64,000 bases of DNA from Cyclobacteriaceae bacterium (GCA_028284125.1 JANQSI010000010.1:124001-188000); one strand, 5' to 3'. Counted from the stretch's first letter, positions 41,236 to 51,073 are shown. The notes: generated from the sequence alone by a model not told the origin. A program made the numbers and translations.

Positions 41236-43849
41236 CATCCTTCAACACATGAGCAGGATTAGCTAAAGCAGTTTTATAAGCTTTAATGCTCACAGTAATA
41301 ATGGTTAGGATTAGTGCACCCAATAATGCATACAAAATGAAAAACCAATCAAAGGAAACATGATAAGTGAAAATGTCTAGCCATTCTTCCATTAGTAAAT
41401 AAGCAACCGGACTTGCTACAATTCCTGAGATGATGATCAGGTAGAGAAAGTCCTTATTAATCATTGTCAAAATCTCATAAACGGAGGCGCCAAGTACTTT
41501 TCTTATTCCAACTTCTCTTATTCGCCTATTTGTATTGGCTGTTGCCAAACCAAATAATCCAAGACAACCAATGACGATGGAAATAACAGAAAATACCATG
41601 AAAATAGACTGGAAATTATAGACGATGGTATACTGATTCTTGAGATCTTCATTCATGAAACTGGCATCAAAAGGAACAGCAGGTATAATCTCTTTCCAGA
41701 CACTTTCTAATTGATCGTAAACAGCCTTTGGGTTTGAAAGATCAGCATTGACAATTAGTGAAGTATAGTAATAGTCATTGCTGACAGGAAGAATTCGGAC
41801 TGGTTCAATTTTCTTATAAAGACCTTCAATGTTGAAATCACGTACGACACCAATAACTTTTCTTAAGTATGGCTCTCTGCCAAATTTTTTTCCTATGGCA
41901 TCTTCAACATCCTTCCATCCGAAATTTTGGATACAGGCCTCATTAATAACAATTGATTCAGTTGTGTCGCTTGGAAAATCTCTCGAGAAAAATCTTCCTG
42001 CAATGAGTTCAAGACCTAAAGCATTGGAAAAATCCTGATCAACTCGAAGCGTATAAATACTAGATGTTATCATTGTTCCATCTCCGGTTTCAACATCTGT
42101 CGTGCTGTTGCTAACACCAAAAACCGGGTATGAATTGTAGGCGAATGATGCATGGTTTACTTGTGGTAATTGTGAAACTCTCTGTCTCAATACATCCACT
42201 TGATCTCGTACTTCATCATGACCGTGAAAATCAATATTAATGACTCCATCAGTTTTCATCCCAAGGTCTTTGTTTTCAATAAATGCTATTTGATCATTCA
42301 TCACAAGTATAGAAATGAGTAGCACGACCGTGGCTGTGAACTGAGTGACCACCAAAGCTTTTCTTAACAAGCTGTATTGTGATCCACTTTTTAGATTTCC
42401 TTTGATGACCTTGATTGCCGCTACTTTTGATATCAAAAGTGCTGGTAGTAGCCCTGCCATAATAGTCAATAATACTATGAGTGATAGAAAGTAGATCAAA
42501 TTCCTTATCGTCAATAGTTCAAAGTGTTCATAACCGGTTATTTCCTGAAAAGAGGGAAGAACCAATCCAACTAAACTGATTGCGATGATTACAGAAATCG
42601 AAACGATCAAAAATGATTCTACCAGGTATTGAAGTACTAATTGTCTTCTTTCCGCACCAATAACTTTTCGGATTCCAACTTCCTTGGAACGGTTAATAGC
42701 ATTGGCTGTTGCAAGGTTTACATAATTGATGCATGCAAGCAATAAAATAACAATTGCTACAGCTATGAAAATCAGAACAATTCTCATGTCCCCATTCGGA
42801 GTATCATACCTTAAGTTTGAATTGAGGTGAATTGATTTTAATGGTTGCAGAAAGTATTCATAAGACATTCCTCTTTCTGCCCATCCTTCAAGAGCAAGTT
42901 TTTCTCCAATAAATGCCGTAATATCATGCCCTAATTGATCAGGATCTGTCCCTTCTGAAAGTAGAAGATAGGTCAGAAATGATCCACCGCCCCATTCTTC
43001 ATCAATTGATTCAAAGTCCCAAAGTTGTTTTACGATCATTAATGGTATCAAAGCCTCAAACTGTATCTGTGAAGTCTCAGGAGGAACTTCCATCAGTCCG
43101 GTTACTGTAAGTTCAATTCCATCAATTTCCAACGACTCACCAATAGGGTTTTTGTCTCCAAAATACTTTTTGGCAAGGGATTCTGTAAGGATGATTGATT
43201 GTGGATCGTTTAATGCTGTATTCCTATTTCCAGCTAGTAATTTGAAGTCAAATATTCTTAGAAAATTATGATCAACTAATCTCAGCCCTGATTCAAAGAA
43301 GTATTCATTATTTACAAATACACGTTCGGAGGTATGTCCTACTCTTGCAGACTCTTCTATTTCTGAAAAAATATCATCCAATTGTGCGCCAAGAGCAGGA
43401 CCGGAAGGTGCCTGGCTGAATGACTCACTCTCACTTTTAAAAGTGTTAGAAATGCGATAAATGCGATCTCCTTTCTCGTGAAAGGTGTCGTAGTTTAACT
43501 CTTTGTTTACCCAAAGGAATATCAGGATGAAACAGGCCAGTCCAGAGCCCAGACCAACGGTATTCAGAATAGTCGATAGTTTTTGTTTACGGATGTTTCG
43601 AAAAGAAACTTTAAAATGACCTAGTAGCATTGTATTTGAGTTTTGACTTTTTATGTTGATTGTATAGGGTCGAAAGTGCATGAACACATCAAGTATGAAC
43701 ATCCACTTTGCTTTATTGTAGAAGCCAGCAGTTATCCTCTCATGGTAATATTCATAGAAAGCGCCTTGAAGATCTTCCAATAGTTCTGGTTTGCAATACC
43801 ATTCCAGAAATCGGTTCGCCCACTTCGGTGGATTGGCTGATTCTTTCAT
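41231..43849 (-). CDS. ABC permease with N-terminal prefix domain, under PadR control
   Basis: An 872-residue protein. A prefix domain (about 1-70, PPKWANRFLEWYCKPELLEDLQGAFYEYY) of the permease-prefix type is followed by two MacB_PCD/FtsX units, each with a periplasmic domain. The membrane helices carry NRSKEVGIRKVIGA near 390-405 and NRRIREVGIRKVLGA near 778-792. It is directly downstream of a padR gene, with stop and start overlapping (TGATG), the usual arrangement for prefix-domain permeases in Bacteroidota. The ATPase must be encoded elsewhere. Confidence 0.92.
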   Translation of the reverse strand: MKESANPPKWANRFLEWYCKPELLEDLQGAFYEYYHERITAGFYNKAKWMFILDVFMHFRPYTINIKSQNSNTMLLGHFKVSFRNIRKQKLSTILNTVGLGSGLACFILIFLWVNKELNYDTFHEKGDRIYRISNTFKSESESFSQAPSGPALGAQLDDIFSEIEESARVGHTSERVFVNNEYFFESGLRLVDHNFLRIFDFKLLAGNRNTALNDPQSIILTESLAKKYFGDKNPIGESLEIDGIELTVTGLMEVPPETSQIQFEALIPLMIVKQLWDFESIDEEWGGGSFLTYLLLSEGTDPDQLGHDITAFIGEKLALEGWAERGMSYEYFLQPLKSIHLNSNLRYDTPNGDMRIVLIFIAVAIVILLLACINYVNLATANAINRSKEVGIRKVIGAERRQLVLQYLVESFLIVSISVIIAISLVGLVLPSFQEITGYEHFELLTIRNLIYFLSLIVLLTIMAGLLPALLISKVAAIKVIKGNLKSGSQYSLLRKALVVTQFTATVVLLISILVMNDQIAFIENKDLGMKTDGVINIDFHGHDEVRDQVDVLRQRVSQLPQVNHASFAYNSYPVFGVSNSTTDVETGDGTMITSSIYTLRVDQDFSNALGLELIAGRFFSRDFPSDTTESIVINEACIQNFGWKDVEDAIGKKFGREPYLRKVIGVVRDFNIEGLYKKIEPVRILPVSNDYYYTSLIVNADLSNPKAVYDQLESVWKEIIPAVPFDASFMNEDLKNQYTIVYNFQSIFMVFSVISIVIGCLGLFGLATANTNRRIREVGIRKVLGASVYEILTMINKDFLYLIIISGIVASPVAYLLMEEWLDIFTYHVSFDWFFILYALLGALILTIITVSIKAYKTALANPAHVLKDE

Positions 43850-44181
43850 CAGGTCTTAGCTACGGATTGTTCATTAATCATTGCCCATAACATATCTCTA
43901 TGAGATTTTGCAAGTTCCAAAGCTTTTCTTCCTGCCGCCGAGATAGAATACATTCGCTTTCTGCGTCCACCTCTTTCAGCCGTAGCTTCGCCCATCTTAG
44001 AGTCCACTAATCCTTTTTTTAATAGTCTTGAAAGAGAAGCGTGAACCACACTGTGGACTACTTTTCTTCCAGTTATTCGTTCCAGCTCTTTCGCAATGGC
44101 TACACTGTATGCATCATCTGGTTTGGCAACTACAATAAGCAAGACTAACTCTTCAAATTCTCCGAGGTTTGTTCCTTTCAC
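43849..44181 (-). CDS. PadR-family transcriptional regulator
   Basis: A 110-residue winged-helix repressor with LGEFEELVLLIV, DAYSVAIAKELE, VVHASLSRLLKKGLV and the wing GGRRKRMYSISAAGRKAL, all typical of PadR. It has little of the C-terminal helix seen in long PadR proteins. It overlaps the downstream permease by one base, so it probably represses its own operon. Two TGTATACA palindromes upstream are likely operators. Confidence 0.93.
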   Translation of the reverse strand: MKGTNLGEFEELVLLIVVAKPDDAYSVAIAKELERITGRKVVHSVVHASLSRLLKKGLVDSKMGEATAERGGRRKRMYSISAAGRKALELAKSHRDMLWAMINEQSVAKT

Positions 44182-44192
44182 TTTATTAGTGT

Positions 44193-44247
44193 CGTTTTTG
44201 TATACATTATACTCTCAAAAATAATATATGTTACGTTTTTGTATACA
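44193..44247. promoter_or_regulatory. Paired PadR operators upstream of padR
   Basis: CGTTTTTGTATACA occurs at 44193-44206 and again at 44234-44247, each ending in the perfect palindrome TGTATACA. They are 41 bp apart, about four helix turns, and 18-66 bp before the padR ATG. PadR family sites usually carry ATGT...ACAT or similar symmetry. Confidence 0.6.
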
Positions 44248-44367
44248 AAATATTTTGATACTACGATAAATGACTATTCATTGATGTCAGGGACGAATTG
44301 AACCACATATAAGGTTCTAATCAGCATTTTTTGTTATCCTTGAACATTCTAACCTAAAACTATACCA

Positions 44368-46287
44368 ATGGAAAAACCCTACATTGATTCGAATACCAGT
44401 CTTCCTGAAATCACCGTTAAAGCTATTCTTCTCGGTGCGATATTGTCGATTGTCTTGTCAGCGGCTAATGCATACTTCGGCCTTTTTGCCGGCTTGACTG
44501 TTTCAGCATCAATCCCGGCTGCAGTGATTTCGATGGCTCTATTGAAGCTTTTCAAGAATTCGAACATACTGGAAAATAACCTGGTCCAAACGGCTGCCTC
44601 AGCAGGTGAATCTTTAGCTGCTGGAGTGATCTTCACTATGCCAGCTTTAGTCATCATGGGCTACTGGAAAGAGTTCAATTATTTTGAAACAATGGCGATT
44701 TCGATGTGTGGGGGAGTGCTAGGGGTGTTGTTTACAATTCCACTTAGAAATGCCCTCATAGTAAAAGAGAAGTTGAAGTTTCCGGAAGGGGTTGCGACAG
44801 CTGAAGTATTAAAAACCGGAGAAGAAGGAGGAAAAGCTGTAAAGTATTTGGTATGGGGCTCTTTGATTGGTGGGATATTCAAACTAGGTGATTCTGCCAT
44901 GAATCTTTGGAATGGAACTTGGCAAAAAGCCACCTTGATCAATGAAAAAATATATGCCTATTTCGGCCTTAATCTTTCTCCCGCGCTTATCGCGGTGGGT
45001 TATATCGTTGGATTGAACATTGCCTTCCTAGTCTTCTTAGGAGGTGCTATCAGCTGGTTCGTCGCTATTCCGGCTTATATCGCGATTAATGGAGGTCAAG
45101 AGGGAGTTGACCCTGTAACCTTAGGTGGTAACATTTGGAATTCACAGATTAGATTTTTAGGAGTGGGATCAATGGTTGTTGGAGGATTATGGGCGTTGTT
45201 GAGCCTTGCTAATTCTTTAGGAGCTGCTTTCAAATCAGGAGTTGATGCCTTCAAGGGAAGTGGAACCAAGATGAAAGATCTCATTAGAACGGAAATGGAT
45301 ACACCAATGTCCTGGGTGTTGATTGGTATTGGCGTGTTGGTTGTTCCAATTTTCATGATTTACCTCACAGCGATCAATGATGTTCCGATAACCATAACCA
45401 TGACGTTGATATTAGTTGTTGCAGGATTCCTTTTCTCCGCTGTGGCAGGATATATGGCCGGATTAGTTGGAAGTTCGAATAACCCAATTTCTGGTGTAAC
45501 CATTGCTACGATATTAGCTTCTTCACTTTTACTACTCACACTGATGGGTACTGGAAATGAGTTGAGTGGTGCAGCTGGCGCAATTCTAATCGGAGCGGTT
45601 GTTGCATGTGCGGCGGCAATCGCAGGAGATAACATGCAGGATTTGAAGGCGGGTCACATTTTAGGTGCTACACCATACAAACAGCAGATCATGCAGATGG
45701 TTGGGGTAATCGCCGGAGCATTGGTAATACCTTTCGTAATGAATGCACTTTTGATCGCATACGGAATGGGAGCTCCAACAGCGGAGCAACCAAATTCTTT
45801 AACAGCTCCACAAGCAACTTTAATGCAGAGTGTGGCCCAGGGAATTTTTGGAGGAAACCTTCCGTGGAATATGGTCTACATCGGGGCAGGAATTGGAATA
45901 GTAATCATCATCATAGATCAGTATCTTAAATCGAAAGGATCAGAATTTAGAATGCCTGTTCTTGCTGTCGCTGTAGGTTTGTATTTACCGTTCCAGTTAG
46001 ACTCAGCAATTTTTGTCGGTGGACTTTTGGCTCATTTCTTAAACAAGGCAACCAAGAATAGTAGTGGCAAGGAGAGAGCAGGAAATGCAGGCTTGCTACT
46101 TGCATCCGGTTTGATTACCGGAGAAGCTTTGATGGGTATTTTCATAGCGATTGCAATAGTTCTTGGGTTCCAGACAGCCTCTGCTCATGACTTTACATTT
46201 ATCTATGAAAACATCGGGTTGGCGATACTCATTTTGATCATTTGGTTTGTGTACAAATCCGTAATTAAGGTTTCCAAAGAAGAATAG
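44368..46287 (+). CDS. OPT family oligopeptide transporter
   Basis: A 639-residue membrane protein with about 15 helices. Family motifs are NAYFGLFAGLTVSASIPAAVISMA near the N-terminus, ENNLVQTAASAGESLAAGVIFTMPAL, and the later GDNMQDLKAGHILGATPYKQQ. OPT proteins import small peptides or metal chelates using the proton gradient. It stands alone and is closed by a strong hairpin at 46315-46352. Confidence 0.94.
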   Translation: MEKPYIDSNTSLPEITVKAILLGAILSIVLSAANAYFGLFAGLTVSASIPAAVISMALLKLFKNSNILENNLVQTAASAGESLAAGVIFTMPALVIMGYWKEFNYFETMAISMCGGVLGVLFTIPLRNALIVKEKLKFPEGVATAEVLKTGEEGGKAVKYLVWGSLIGGIFKLGDSAMNLWNGTWQKATLINEKIYAYFGLNLSPALIAVGYIVGLNIAFLVFLGGAISWFVAIPAYIAINGGQEGVDPVTLGGNIWNSQIRFLGVGSMVVGGLWALLSLANSLGAAFKSGVDAFKGSGTKMKDLIRTEMDTPMSWVLIGIGVLVVPIFMIYLTAINDVPITITMTLILVVAGFLFSAVAGYMAGLVGSSNNPISGVTIATILASSLLLLTLMGTGNELSGAAGAILIGAVVACAAAIAGDNMQDLKAGHILGATPYKQQIMQMVGVIAGALVIPFVMNALLIAYGMGAPTAEQPNSLTAPQATLMQSVAQGIFGGNLPWNMVYIGAGIGIVIIIIDQYLKSKGSEFRMPVLAVAVGLYLPFQLDSAIFVGGLLAHFLNKATKNSSGKERAGNAGLLLASGLITGEALMGIFIAIAIVLGFQTASAHDFTFIYENIGLAILILIIWFVYKSVIKVSKEE

Positions 46288-46314
46288 CCTGTCCGAATAC
46301 GAACGAATTCAGTG

Positions 46315-46352
46315 TACACCGCTAGTCACATTCTTGAGTGATTAGCGGTGTA
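46315..46352 (+). terminator. Terminator after the OPT transporter gene
   Basis: TACACCGCTAGTCAC pairs with GTGATTAGCGGTGTA (15 bp with one G-T pair) around an 8-nt loop, 28 bp after the stop. The following tract is ACTATTTAAT, so the U run is weak. Confidence 0.8.
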
Positions 46353-46429
46353 ACTATTTAATAACCAATACCTTACCAATACTGGCATGGTTTTGATCAT
46401 TGGAATAGTATCAACAAAACCATTGTCCC

Positions 46430-48856
46430 ATGCTCAAGAATTATTTTAAAACGGCTCTACGTAATCTGTCCAGAAAAAAAGCGTATAGCATTCTTAACAT
46501 TATTGGTCTTGCCCTAGGAATTGGATGTTCACTTGTGATTTACAAGGTGATCCTTTTTGAAAAGAGTTTTGATAAACACCATTCAAACTATGATCGAATC
46601 TACCGCATTGTAAATGAGCAAATCCGTCCAGATGAGGTGGACAAGGGAATGGGTACACCGCATCCCGTGGCACCAGCCATCCATGAAGATTTCCCAGAAA
46701 TAGTTGATGTAGTAAGAACTCACTATATATGGGGAGATCAAATCAATGTAACAGAAGGTGATGAGGTAAAGAAATTTCTTCTTGAAGATGGAGTCTTATT
46801 CACTGAAAACAGCTATTTCAAAATCTTCGATGTAGAATTTAAGGCTGGAAATCCTGAAACTGCCTTGACGGAACCTGGCACAGCAGTTATCTCTGAATCT
46901 GAAAGTAGGAGATTTTTTGGTTACGGTATAGGGGCTGAAGTAGAAGCGGTGGGCAAAACAATAAACGTTGGAAATCAAATTGATTTCGAGATTATTGCTG
47001 TCATAGCCGACCCTCCCGAAGCAACCAATTTTCCATTTACTGTTTTTCTCGAATATTCAGGACAGGAAGTGCACAATCCTTATTTTGGAGATGGCCAACG
47101 TTGGAATTCTACAAGTTCAAATACGAACACCTATTTGTTAGCAAATGATGGATTTGATCCCATCGCCTTTGATGAGAAGTTGGTTGACTTTGTGGAAAAG
47201 CATTACGAAGAAGGTGCGTCCAAAAGAAGAGTGTTTCTTTCACAGCCACTTTCTGCGATTCATTCAGATGGAGAATATGGGAATTATGTTTACGCTACTT
47301 CTCCTGAATTGATTACGGCATTGAGTTTTATTGCAGTTTTCCTGGTTTTGACTGCTTGTATCAACTTCATAAACCTTGCGACAGCTCAGGCCGCTAATAG
47401 ATCCAAAGAAATTGGAATCAGAAAAGCGATCGGTGGTTACACCCGACAATTGGTACTTCAATTTTTCTCGGAAATTACTGTGATCTCGTTCTTGGCGATT
47501 CTTCTTTCGCTGGTAGTGGCAGAGTTTATGTTTGTTCAATTGGAGGAGATTATTGGCACTCGTTTACAACTAGATCTTTTCGTAGATATTCAAACGATAG
47601 GCTTTTTACTCATCTTGTTTATTGCGGTAAGCTTCCTGTCAGGATTTTATCCATCTATTCTTCTATCGCGAATGAATACAGTGATGGCGCTTAAAAATAA
47701 GATCACTGCTAAAACCCATTCTGGTGGATTGAACTTGAGAAAGGCTTTGGTTGTGACTCAATTCACCATTTCTCAATTTCTGATTATTGGTACGGTGATT
47801 ATCTCCGCACAGATGGACTACTTCACTACAAAAGATTTGGGCTTTGATAAGGAAGCAATTGTCAAATCTTACCTTCCTGAACAGGATGTAACCAAGACCG
47901 AACGATTCAAGCAATTTCTTCTTTCTGACCCTTCCATTGCAGATGTGACATTTGCGCTTAGTTCTCCGACCGGAAATTCGAATTCACACTCGAACTTCAA
48001 TTACGCTCCATTGAATTCTGAGGAAAGTTATGACGCAAGCTTTAAATGTGCGGACGAACGCTATATGGATGTGTATGGCCTTGAGTTGTTGGCTGGGAGA
48101 AACTTTGTAAAAAATGACAGCAGTGATTACTTAATCATCAATGAGAAGACTGCTCGATTGATGGGTTTTGGAGACAACTATGAAGCTGCAATAGGTGAGA
48201 CCTTCACCTCTGGCTGGAGAGGTGACAAAAAAATCATCGGAGTGATGAATGATTTTCATTCGAGGGATCTGAGTGAAGATCTCGGATATGTTTTCCTTAT
48301 TTATCAGCCAGATGTTTTTTATGAAATAGCTTTCAAGACTGCTGAAAATACGAACGTGAAAAATGCATTGAGTCACTTTGAAGATACGTGGGAAAAGGTA
48401 TATCCTGAATATGTAGTTGATTGGCAGTTCTATGATGAAGAGTTGGCAGAAAACTATGATCAAGAACAAAACATTGCCTCTTTGATGAACACCTTCACCA
48501 TTGTTTCCATTTTGATTGGTTGTCTAGGCCTTTATGGTTTGATTTCGTTTATCGCTGCAAACAGAACCAAAGAAGTGGGAATCAGAAAAGTTCTTGGAGC
48601 AAGTGTAGGAGCGATTATTCAGAAGTTCACCATGGAAATATTGATCTTGGTAGGAGTTGCTTTTGCAGTAGCTTCACCATTGGCTTATTTCATCTTGAAT
48701 CAATGGCTGGATAGCTACATGTTCAGAATAGATATTGGTGTTGAATTCTTTATCATCGCCTTTCTTGCGACTTTGATTGTAGCGGTTTTGACGGTGAGTC
48801 ATCGAACTATTTCTACAGCCATGCTAAATCCTGCAAGAACTTTGAAGGACGAGTAG
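46430..48856 (+). CDS. MacB/FtsX-type ABC transporter permease, two-unit form
   Basis: An 808-residue permease with the family start LKNYFKTALRNLSRKKAYS, a first helix at about 20-42, and a periplasmic MacB_PCD domain to about 280. FtsX helices with NRSKEIGIRKAIGGY near 323-337 follow, then a second periplasmic domain (about 450-670) and final helices with NRTKEVGIRKVLGAS near 704-718. It has no prefix domain, padR neighbour or ATPase in view. It is related to the permease at 41231 but on the other strand. Confidence 0.92.
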   Translation: MLKNYFKTALRNLSRKKAYSILNIIGLALGIGCSLVIYKVILFEKSFDKHHSNYDRIYRIVNEQIRPDEVDKGMGTPHPVAPAIHEDFPEIVDVVRTHYIWGDQINVTEGDEVKKFLLEDGVLFTENSYFKIFDVEFKAGNPETALTEPGTAVISESESRRFFGYGIGAEVEAVGKTINVGNQIDFEIIAVIADPPEATNFPFTVFLEYSGQEVHNPYFGDGQRWNSTSSNTNTYLLANDGFDPIAFDEKLVDFVEKHYEEGASKRRVFLSQPLSAIHSDGEYGNYVYATSPELITALSFIAVFLVLTACINFINLATAQAANRSKEIGIRKAIGGYTRQLVLQFFSEITVISFLAILLSLVVAEFMFVQLEEIIGTRLQLDLFVDIQTIGFLLILFIAVSFLSGFYPSILLSRMNTVMALKNKITAKTHSGGLNLRKALVVTQFTISQFLIIGTVIISAQMDYFTTKDLGFDKEAIVKSYLPEQDVTKTERFKQFLLSDPSIADVTFALSSPTGNSNSHSNFNYAPLNSEESYDASFKCADERYMDVYGLELLAGRNFVKNDSSDYLIINEKTARLMGFGDNYEAAIGETFTSGWRGDKKIIGVMNDFHSRDLSEDLGYVFLIYQPDVFYEIAFKTAENTNVKNALSHFEDTWEKVYPEYVVDWQFYDEELAENYDQEQNIASLMNTFTIVSILIGCLGLYGLISFIAANRTKEVGIRKVLGASVGAIIQKFTMEILILVGVAFAVASPLAYFILNQWLDSYMFRIDIGVEFFIIAFLATLIVAVLTVSHRTISTAMLNPARTLKDE

Positions 48857-48875
48857 CAGACATCAGAACTTTACA

Positions 48876-48883
48876 TATATTTG
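48876..48883 (+). promoter_or_regulatory. Candidate -7 element upstream of the NSS transporter gene
   Basis: TATATTTG fits TAnnTTTG and lies 28 bp before the ATG at 48912. A matching -33 element is not evident. Confidence 0.3.
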
Positions 48884-48911
48884 ATGCTTTCGCAAATGCT
48901 AATCATCATAT

Positions 48912-50399
48912 ATGAGTAAAGAACAGTTTAGTAGCAGGTGGGGAATCGTTTTGGCTTCACTAGGGATGGCAATTGGTGCCGGAAACCTATGGAGATTTCC
49001 CCGACTGGCTGGACAATATGGTGGTTCATTTATCCTGCTCTGGATTCTCTTCTTATTTATCTGGTCCATTCCGCTCTTGCTTTCTGAGTTTGCGATTGGT
49101 AAAAAATACAAGAGTGGAGTTATTGGTTCATTCGCTCAGTTTGCAGGGAAAAAGTACACCTGGATGGGATTTTTCATTACCATGTGTACCCTGGGAATCG
49201 CCTTTTATTATTCGATCGTAACTGCGTGGGCCTTTCGATACCTGACTTTCTCAGCAAGTGATATTTTCTCATCTTCTTCGCTTCAAGACAGACTCAATGG
49301 AAACCCCGAATACCTGAATATTTTTTGGAACAGTATCTCCAATGGCGATTGGGTTACAGTGATTGTCTATATCGTCGTGATTTTTCTTGGAGCTTTTATT
49401 TTGATACGAGGAGTTCAAAATGGTTTGGAAAAAGCAAACAAGTTATTGATCCCAAGCTTATTTGTTTTGCTTGTCATTATTGTGATTGTATCACTGAATA
49501 TGGAAGGTGGAATCAGAGGACTGGAGTACATGTTTGCCATTGATTTTGCTCATTTCTCTAACCCAACGATATGGATAGAAGCGCTTTCGCAATCCGCCTG
49601 GTCAACTGGAGCTGGATGGGGCTTGCTAATGACTATTTCTTCTTTTTCTCGGGACACTGAAGATGTTACACTGAATACATTCATCGGTGCCTTTGGAAAT
49701 AATACAGCTTCGCTATTAGCTGGAATGGCTATTCTACCTGCTGTTTTTGCACTTTCTGCCTCTGATGCAGATGCTATCACTTATTTACAGTCTGGAAACC
49801 AGGCTTTGACTTTTACGATTATCCCAATGCTCTTTGCTAACGTTCCAGCTGGAGCTTTTCTATCCATGGTCTTCTTCTTGGCATTGTTCGTGGCGGCATT
49901 CAGTTCACTGTTACCAATGATCGAGCTGTTCATGAAAAATGTGAAAGACCTGGATGTCAATAAGAGGTCCACATTGGCAATCGTTTTGATTTGCTTCATC
50001 ATTTTCGGTTTTCCTTCGGCTATGTCCCTGGATTTTTTCTCTAATCAAGATTGGGTTTGGGGCGTAGGATTGATCCTTAGTGGATTTTTTATACTTATTG
50101 CAGTTGCGATGAATGGTCCGATCGCGTTCAAAAAAGAAAGCATTGATGTTAACTCAGATATGAGATTCTCATCCATATTTTTCAAGTTTGCCATTTTTGG
50201 AAACATTGCTTTGGCAATTTTCCTCATTTATTGGTGGATGTCACAAGGATATAGCTCTAACCCTTGGTTTGATGAAAATGGAAACTGGAATGTGATAGAT
50301 GTATATAGTAACGCATCAATTGTTACCCAGTGGGGTTTGATAATTGTGCTCGGGATCTTATTAAATAAATACCTCTACAAAAAATTTGTGAAGCAATGA
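48912..50399 (+). CDS. Sodium-dependent NSS family transporter
   Basis: A 495-residue neurotransmitter:sodium symporter homologue with 12 predicted helices. TM1 has the signature GMAIGAGNLWRFPRLAGQYGG (substrate and Na site), and TM6 has the WSTGAGWGL region near 232-240. Bacterial members import amino acids with sodium. It overlaps by ATGA with a 34-codon gene for a small membrane subunit, as in MetPS-type transporters, so Met, Ala or a similar amino acid is a reasonable substrate guess. Confidence 0.94.
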   Translation: MSKEQFSSRWGIVLASLGMAIGAGNLWRFPRLAGQYGGSFILLWILFLFIWSIPLLLSEFAIGKKYKSGVIGSFAQFAGKKYTWMGFFITMCTLGIAFYYSIVTAWAFRYLTFSASDIFSSSSLQDRLNGNPEYLNIFWNSISNGDWVTVIVYIVVIFLGAFILIRGVQNGLEKANKLLIPSLFVLLVIIVIVSLNMEGGIRGLEYMFAIDFAHFSNPTIWIEALSQSAWSTGAGWGLLMTISSFSRDTEDVTLNTFIGAFGNNTASLLAGMAILPAVFALSASDADAITYLQSGNQALTFTIIPMLFANVPAGAFLSMVFFLALFVAAFSSLLPMIELFMKNVKDLDVNKRSTLAIVLICFIIFGFPSAMSLDFFSNQDWVWGVGLILSGFFILIAVAMNGPIAFKKESIDVNSDMRFSSIFFKFAIFGNIALAIFLIYWWMSQGYSSNPWFDENGNWNVIDVYSNASIVTQWGLIIVLGILLNKYLYKKFVKQ

Positions 50400-50500
50400 C
50401 AACATCGACAATTGTAAGCATGATCGTAATCCTCACGATAATTGTTGGAGGATTCGTTTACTTTTTATCTAAAGCTCTAAAGAAAGAAAACAAATTGTAG
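50396..50500 (+). CDS. MetS-like small subunit of the NSS transporter
   Basis: A 34-codon gene starting at ATG 50396, overlapping the transporter stop by four bases (ATGA), and ending at TAG 50500. The product is one hydrophobic helix (about 5-25, IVSMIVILTIIVGGFVYFL) followed by a basic tail KALKKENK. Size, position and pattern match the small subunits that pair with bacterial NSS transporters (MetS of MetPS). It is easily missed by gene finders. The family link is from pattern and context. Confidence 0.8.
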   Translation: MTTSTIVSMIVILTIIVGGFVYFLSKALKKENKL

Positions 50501-50546
50501 CTAGTTCAGGAAGAACGGCTTTATATAAAAGACACAAAAACCTAAC

Positions 50547-51020
50547 ATGGATAAAATAGATTCACTAAACCAAGTGGCAGAATTTCACAAGACATTCAGA
50601 CACCCAATTCTAGATACACCACAAATACCATCGGAAGAACGATGTAAACTAAGAGTTTCACTGATTGCTGAAGAATTGAAAGAATTGGAAGAAGCGATCG
50701 AAGAGGGAGACATAGTTGAAGTAGCGGATGCGCTTTGTGATATTCAGTACGTTCTTTCTGGTGCGGTCCTCGAATTCGGGCTTGGAGAGAAATTCAGAAC
50801 ACTTTTTGATGAAGTCCAAAGATCAAACATGAGTAAGGCTTGTGATTCAGAAGGAGAAGCACTAGCAACCGTGAATTTCTACAAGGAGAAGAAAGGTACT
50901 GATGCTTATTATGTAGAACAAGAAGGTAAATTCCTTGTGTATCGAAAAGGAGATAAGAAAACCTTAAAATCCGTCAATTATTCTCCCGCCGATTTGGAGT
51001 CAATTATTGAAGATGAATAA
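50547..51020 (+). CDS. MazG-like nucleoside triphosphate pyrophosphohydrolase
   Basis: A 157-residue all-alpha NTP pyrophosphatase. The metal-binding pattern EExxE followed by ExxD is seen in IAEELKELEEA and EVADALCDIQYV. The N-terminal FHKTFRHPI and the C-terminal half (NMSKACDSEGEA) match the PRA-PH/MazG-like family that clears non-canonical nucleotides. Exact substrate is unknown. A terminator follows at 51023-51046. Confidence 0.88.
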   Translation: MDKIDSLNQVAEFHKTFRHPILDTPQIPSEERCKLRVSLIAEELKELEEAIEEGDIVEVADALCDIQYVLSGAVLEFGLGEKFRTLFDEVQRSNMSKACDSEGEALATVNFYKEKKGTDAYYVEQEGKFLVYRKGDKKTLKSVNYSPADLESIIEDE

Positions 51021-51022
51021 AA

Positions 51023-51046
51023 AAGCAGCCTGAGAACAGGCTGCTT
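51023..51046. terminator. Bidirectional intrinsic terminator
   Basis: AAGCAGCCTG pairs with CAGGCTGCTT (10 bp) around the tetraloop AGAA. The upstream A run becomes TTTTTTATT on the minus strand, so it serves the convergent gene at 51074-51541 as well as the MazG-like gene. Confidence 0.92.
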
Positions 51047-51073
51047 GATATGGGAATTAAACTTGGTGTTTTC

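Noticed and set aside
44270-44290. ATGAC and GTCAG half-sites upstream of the OPT transporter gene
   Set aside because: The spacer is 11 bases, not 4, so a Crp/Fnr-type dimer would not bind in the usual way. Probably chance.
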